A stretch of 64,000 nt of DNA. Source: Deltaproteobacteria bacterium (GTDB taxonomy: Bacteria > Myxococcota > UBA727 > VGSZ01). The stretch is from positions 401,604 through 465,603 of the forward strand of contig JACOUT010000002.1 in the NCBI GenBank assembly GCA_016177705.1, written 5' to 3'. Made by a program: the position numbers and the translations under genes. A model generated the notes under the pieces. The model searched no databases. It was not told where the DNA came from and worked only from the letters and a program-made list of their open reading frames with translations. Below, one piece after another: positions 60,812 through 64,000 of this stretch; the stretch's first letter is position 1; each line of letters starts with the position of its first letter.

Positions 60812-63282
60812 GCGACGGCAAGGGCACCGACAAGGCGCCGTTCTTCCCGCACGGCTCCACCATCGTCGACGCCTCGCTGCGCCGGCAGCAGAGCGAGCAC
60901 GGCATCGGCGCGCGCGGGCGCAAGATCGACGGCGCCGAGAAGGCGCTCGGGCGCACCCGCTTCGCCGACGACTACAGCTTCCCGGGCATGCTGCACTGCA
61001 AGCTCAAGCGCAGCACACGGCCGCACGCGCGCATCGTGCGCATCGACGTCGCCGCCGCGCTCGCCCTGCCCGGCGTGCACGCCATCATCACCGGCGCGGA
61101 CCTGCCGACCAGGTACGGCATCATCCCGTGGACCCAGGACGAGACCGCGCTCGCCGTCGACAAGGTGCGCTACGTGGGCGACGCGATCGCCGCGGTGGCC
61201 GCCATCGACGAGGAGACCGCCAACGCCGCGGTGCGCGCCATCAAGGTCGAGTACCAGGACCTGGTGCCCGTGCTCGACCTCGACACCGCCAAGCGCACCG
61301 GCGACACGCCCGAGAGCAAGGTCAACGAGCTCGCCAAGAAGGGCAACGTCACCAAGAACGTCGCGCTCTCCTTCGGCCCGGTCGACGACAACATCGCGGC
61401 CTGCCGGACGGAGGGCGCCGTCGTCGAGGACACGTTCTTCTACGTCGGCACCACCCACGCGCCCATCGAGCCGCACTGCGCGATTGGCCTGGTCGAGGGC
61501 GCACCCGGCGGCGCCGGCCTCGTCACGGTCATCTCGGCGACGCAGGTGCCGCACTACCTGCACCGCGACCTGGCGCACGTGCTCGGCATCCCCGAGGCGC
61601 GCGTGCGCGTCATCCAGCCGCCCGTCGGCGGCGCCTTCGGCGGCAAGAGCGAGCCGTTCACGCTCGAGTTCGCCGTCGCCAAGCTGGCGATGATCACGGG
61701 GCGGCCGGTCAAGTGCCTGTACACGCGCGAGGAGGTGTTCCTCGCGCACCGCGGCCGTCACCCGATGCGCATGCGCTTCACCACCGCGGCCGACAAGCAG
61801 GGCAAGCTCAAGGCGGTCAAGAGCGTCATCGACCTCGACGGCGGCGCCTACGCCAGCTTCGGCATGATCACCGCGTACTACGCCGGGCAGATCCTGACCG
61901 GCCCAGTGGCGATGGAGAGCTACGCCTTCGACGCCACGCGCTACTACACCAACAAGCCCGCCTGTGGCCCCAAGCGCGGCCACGGCAGCGTGCAGCCGCG
62001 CTTCGCCTTCGAGTGTCACCTCGACATGCTGGCCGAGAAGCTCGGCCTCGACCCCATCGAGCTGCGACGGCTGAACTTCGCGGGCGAGCACGTCACGCTG
62101 GTGAACGGCCAGCGCCTCGGCAGCTCGGGACTGTTGCAGTGCCTCGACGCCGTCGAGCGGGCGAGCGGGTGGCGTGAGCGGCGCGGCAAGCTTGGTGCCC
62201 TCCCGGCCGGGCGGGGAACCAAGCGCCGGGGCCTCGGTGTCGCATCCTCGATGTACATCTCAGGCACCAACTACCCGATCTACCCAAACGAGATGCCGCA
62301 GTCGGGCGTGCAGGTGAAGCTCGACCGCTCCGGGCGCGTGACGCTGTTCTCGGGTGCCTCCGACATCGGCCAGGGCAGCGACACCGTGCTCATGACCATC
62401 GCCTGCGAGGAGCTCGGCGTGCTGCCCGAGCACGTGCGCGTGGTCTCCTCGGACACCGACCTGACGCCCGTCGATCTCGGCGCCTACTCGTCGCGGGTCA
62501 CGCTGATGATGGGCCACGCTGCGCTCGAGGCCTGCCGGCGCCTGCGCGAGCAGGTGCAGGAGGCCGTGGCGCACGCCTGGGGCTGCGCACGGGACGACGT
62601 GCTGCTCGGGCTCGGCAAGGCCTGGGCGCGCGAGAACACGGAGAAGAGCATCAGCACCGCCGAGGCCTTCAAGCTCGCCGAGGCGCGCTTCGGCACGCTC
62701 GGCTCGACCGGCGGCTACCGCACGCACCCGCGTGGCGGCGACTACCGCGGCGGCACCATCGGCGCCTCGCCTGCCTACTCGTCGACCGCGCACATCGCCG
62801 AGGTCGAGGTCGACACCGAGACGGGCGTCATCGACATCGTCAAGGTCTGGGTGGCGCACGACTGCGGCACCGCTATCGCGCCGGTGTTGGTCGAGGGGCA
62901 GATCGAGGGCTCGACCTCCATGGGTGCTGCCGAGGTCTTCCTCGAGAACATGCTGTACGGCGCCGACGCTGTTGGTGTGCCCGCGGCCTCGGCCGCGCGG
63001 CGCGGCGGCATGCTGGTCGGCCCGAGCCTGCTCGACTACCGCATCCCCACGTCGCTCGACGGTCCGGCCGTCGAGGCGCACATCGTCGAGCGCCCCGACG
63101 GCAACGGCCCCTACGGCGCCAAGGAGGCGGGCGAGGGGCCGCTGCACTCGACCATCCCCGCCGTCGTCAACGCCGTGTACGACGCCGTCGGCGTGCGTTT
63201 CTTCGAGCTGCCGCTCAGCCCGGCGCGCGTGCTCGCGGGCCTGCGCGCCAAGAACGTCGCCACACCCACGGCCGCGGAGTAG
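60808..63282 (+). CDS. Molybdenum hydroxylase large subunit (HcrA/xanthine-dehydrogenase-like)
   Basis: The 824-residue protein has an N-terminal aldehyde-oxidase a/b hammerhead domain (about 40-150: KIDGAEKALGRTRFADD) and molybdopterin-binding domains (about 170-800) with VGGAFGGKSEPF, a conserved FECHLDMLAEKLGLDP segment and GPYGAKEAGEGP holding the active-site Glu. The last motif is closer to 4-hydroxybenzoyl-CoA reductase (GAKEVGEG) than to xanthine dehydrogenase. No FAD (medium) subunit gene is adjacent, so the enzyme may pass electrons from the 2Fe-2S chain to another carrier. Substrate not determined. Confidence 0.88.
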   Translation: MSDGKGTDKAPFFPHGSTIVDASLRRQQSEHGIGARGRKIDGAEKALGRTRFADDYSFPGMLHCKLKRSTRPHARIVRIDVAAALALPGVHAIITGADLPTRYGIIPWTQDETALAVDKVRYVGDAIAAVAAIDEETANAAVRAIKVEYQDLVPVLDLDTAKRTGDTPESKVNELAKKGNVTKNVALSFGPVDDNIAACRTEGAVVEDTFFYVGTTHAPIEPHCAIGLVEGAPGGAGLVTVISATQVPHYLHRDLAHVLGIPEARVRVIQPPVGGAFGGKSEPFTLEFAVAKLAMITGRPVKCLYTREEVFLAHRGRHPMRMRFTTAADKQGKLKAVKSVIDLDGGAYASFGMITAYYAGQILTGPVAMESYAFDATRYYTNKPACGPKRGHGSVQPRFAFECHLDMLAEKLGLDPIELRRLNFAGEHVTLVNGQRLGSSGLLQCLDAVERASGWRERRGKLGALPAGRGTKRRGLGVASSMYISGTNYPIYPNEMPQSGVQVKLDRSGRVTLFSGASDIGQGSDTVLMTIACEELGVLPEHVRVVSSDTDLTPVDLGAYSSRVTLMMGHAALEACRRLREQVQEAVAHAWGCARDDVLLGLGKAWARENTEKSISTAEAFKLAEARFGTLGSTGGYRTHPRGGDYRGGTIGASPAYSSTAHIAEVEVDTETGVIDIVKVWVAHDCGTAIAPVLVEGQIEGSTSMGAAEVFLENMLYGADAVGVPAASAARRGGMLVGPSLLDYRIPTSLDGPAVEAHIVERPDGNGPYGAKEAGEGPLHSTIPAVVNAVYDAVGVRFFELPLSPARVLAGLRAKNVATPTAAE

Positions 63283-63285
63283 TCC

Positions 63286-63741
63286 ATGAAGCTGCTCGTT
63301 CTTTCCCTCCTGGTGTGGGGCGCCGTCGGCAAGAGCGCCGTGCACGAGCTGCCCATCGAGCGCGCGACCGTGCAGAGCGGCACCGTGTTCGAGCTGAACG
63401 TCGGCCTGCCGCCCGGCGACGCGCGCACCTGCAGCGCCCTGCTCGCCGACGACGGCCGCACCTTCTGTCCCATGGTGGGGCGACGGTGGGAGCTTGGCGA
63501 CATCGATCGCAACCGCATGATCGCGCTCGCCAACAGCGCCAAGGGCTCGCGCGGCGGCAGGGGCTGCGCGCCCACGCATGCGTTCCTGTTCCAGACCACT
63601 ATCGGCCCGCGCATCGTCGACGTCTCGTTCGCCTGCCACACGGTGAATGGGCGCGCGATGTCCAAGGGCACGGAGGCGGAGCTGGCGACCTTCCTGCGCG
63701 GCAAGGGGCTCATCTTCGGGCTCCCGGCCGGGCCCGGGTGA
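63286..63741 (+). CDS. Small secreted protein of unknown function
   Basis: The 151-residue protein has a short signal peptide (MKLLVLSLLVWGAVG). The mature part contains four Cys (TCSALL, TFCPMV, RGCAPT, SFACHT), probably in two disulfides, and beta-type sequence. No family is recognised. It starts 3 bases after the hydroxylase stop and overlaps the sigma factor gene (GTGA), so it may share regulation with either. Confidence 0.6.
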   Translation: MKLLVLSLLVWGAVGKSAVHELPIERATVQSGTVFELNVGLPPGDARTCSALLADDGRTFCPMVGRRWELGDIDRNRMIALANSAKGSRGGRGCAPTHAFLFQTTIGPRIVDVSFACHTVNGRAMSKGTEAELATFLRGKGLIFGLPAGPG

Positions 63742-64000
63742 ACCAGGCCGCGGCAGCGAGCGACGAGGCCGCTGCGCGTGTCGTGGCGCTTCGCGACCAA
63801 GGCAAGCACGACGAGGCGTTCGAGCTCGCGATCGAGCGCTTCGGCGACGAGGTGGGGGGTTTCCTCGCCGCGCGCCTGCTCGACGCCGACCGCACCGCCG
63901 ACGCCTTCGCGCTCTTCGCCGAGGACCTCTGGCGCGGGCTGCCCGCCTTTCGTGGCGAGGCGAGCCTGCGCACCTGGCTCTACGTGGTGGCGCGGCGCGC
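63738..64000 (+). CDS. ECF-type RNA polymerase sigma factor (3' truncated)
   Basis: About 87 residues are visible, starting at a GTG that overlaps the upstream stop. After a short N-terminal helix the sequence shows sigma-70 region 2 features (EDLWRGLPAFRGEASLRTWLYVVARR), typical of ECF sigma factors. Region 4 and any anti-sigma gene lie beyond the window. Overlap with the preceding small secreted protein suggests co-expression. Confidence 0.72.
   Translation, partial: MNQAAAASDEAAARVVALRDQGKHDEAFELAIERFGDEVGGFLAARLLDADRTADAFALFAEDLWRGLPAFRGEASLRTWLYVVARR

Overview
The window is about 70% G+C and packed with genes. It has roughly 47 protein genes and no rRNA, tRNA or CRISPR array that I can see. 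Most adjacent genes overlap by 4 bases (ATGA or GTGA). The content points to a member of the Myxococcota (former Deltaproteobacteria): a GltJ/AgmX-like protein (zinc ribbon, GYF and TonB-type domains), FHA proteins beside a Ser/Thr kinase, lipoproteins with Asp-Ala-Gly linkers and metal-binding CDGxDNDCDG-type motifs, a sigma-54 activator, and a very large secreted repeat protein. This is an inference from gene families; no marker gene settles the genus.

Layout. 1-6.5 kb: the end of a spermidine-synthase-like membrane protein, then (minus strand) nfeD, two SPFH/stomatin genes, a caspase-like protease and a tandem paralogue that has lost both catalytic residues. 6.5-21.7 kb: one 15.2-kb gene for a protein of about 5,080 residues (signal peptide, about 17 DUF11-type repeats, regulatory-like beta domains, two OmpA-like modules, C-terminal outer-membrane barrel). 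It is divergent from a large lipoprotein gene (21.9-24.7 kb). 24.7-26.4 kb: cpoB and a Pal with a Cys-rich N-terminus. 26.5-29.6 kb: MATE exporter, DnaJ, small secreted protein. 29.6-34.0 kb: a palindromic element, then a Ser/Thr kinase coupled to an FHA-GAF-coiled-coil-degenerate cyclase protein. 34.1-34.8 kb: a VapBC toxin-antitoxin pair. 34.9-39.4 kb: a four-gene lipid/redox operon (AGPS-like flavoprotein, GlcE-like protein, Fe-S oxidoreductase, lipid kinase). 39.5-42.1 kb: sigma-54 response regulator, FliK-like protein, double receiver protein. 42.1-46.7 kb: phosphofructokinase, GltJ-like protein, pseudouridine synthase, deoxynucleoside kinase. 46.8-52.4 kb: ubiB followed by a complete MCE-type lipid ABC transporter with two different ATPases and two different permeases. 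52.7-54.1 kb: a two-gene hydroxyacyl dehydratase, one part with a histone-H1-like tail. 54.2-63.3 kb: molybdenum-hydroxylase maturation genes (xdhC, MocA-like), FHA, Nudix, phosphoesterase, two further lipoproteins, and a two-subunit molybdenum hydroxylase. 63.3-64.0 kb: a small secreted protein and the start of an ECF sigma factor.

The strongest candidate for an undescribed system is the MCE transporter at 48.5-52.4 kb. Its two ATPases carry complementary lesions, with the catalytic Glu and switch His altered in one and the signature motif lost in the other. That is the pattern of a heterodimeric ABC transporter with one degenerate ATP site. Close behind are the caspase/pseudocaspase pair next to the SPFH-NfeD genes, the giant repeat-plus-barrel protein, and the AGPS-like operon.
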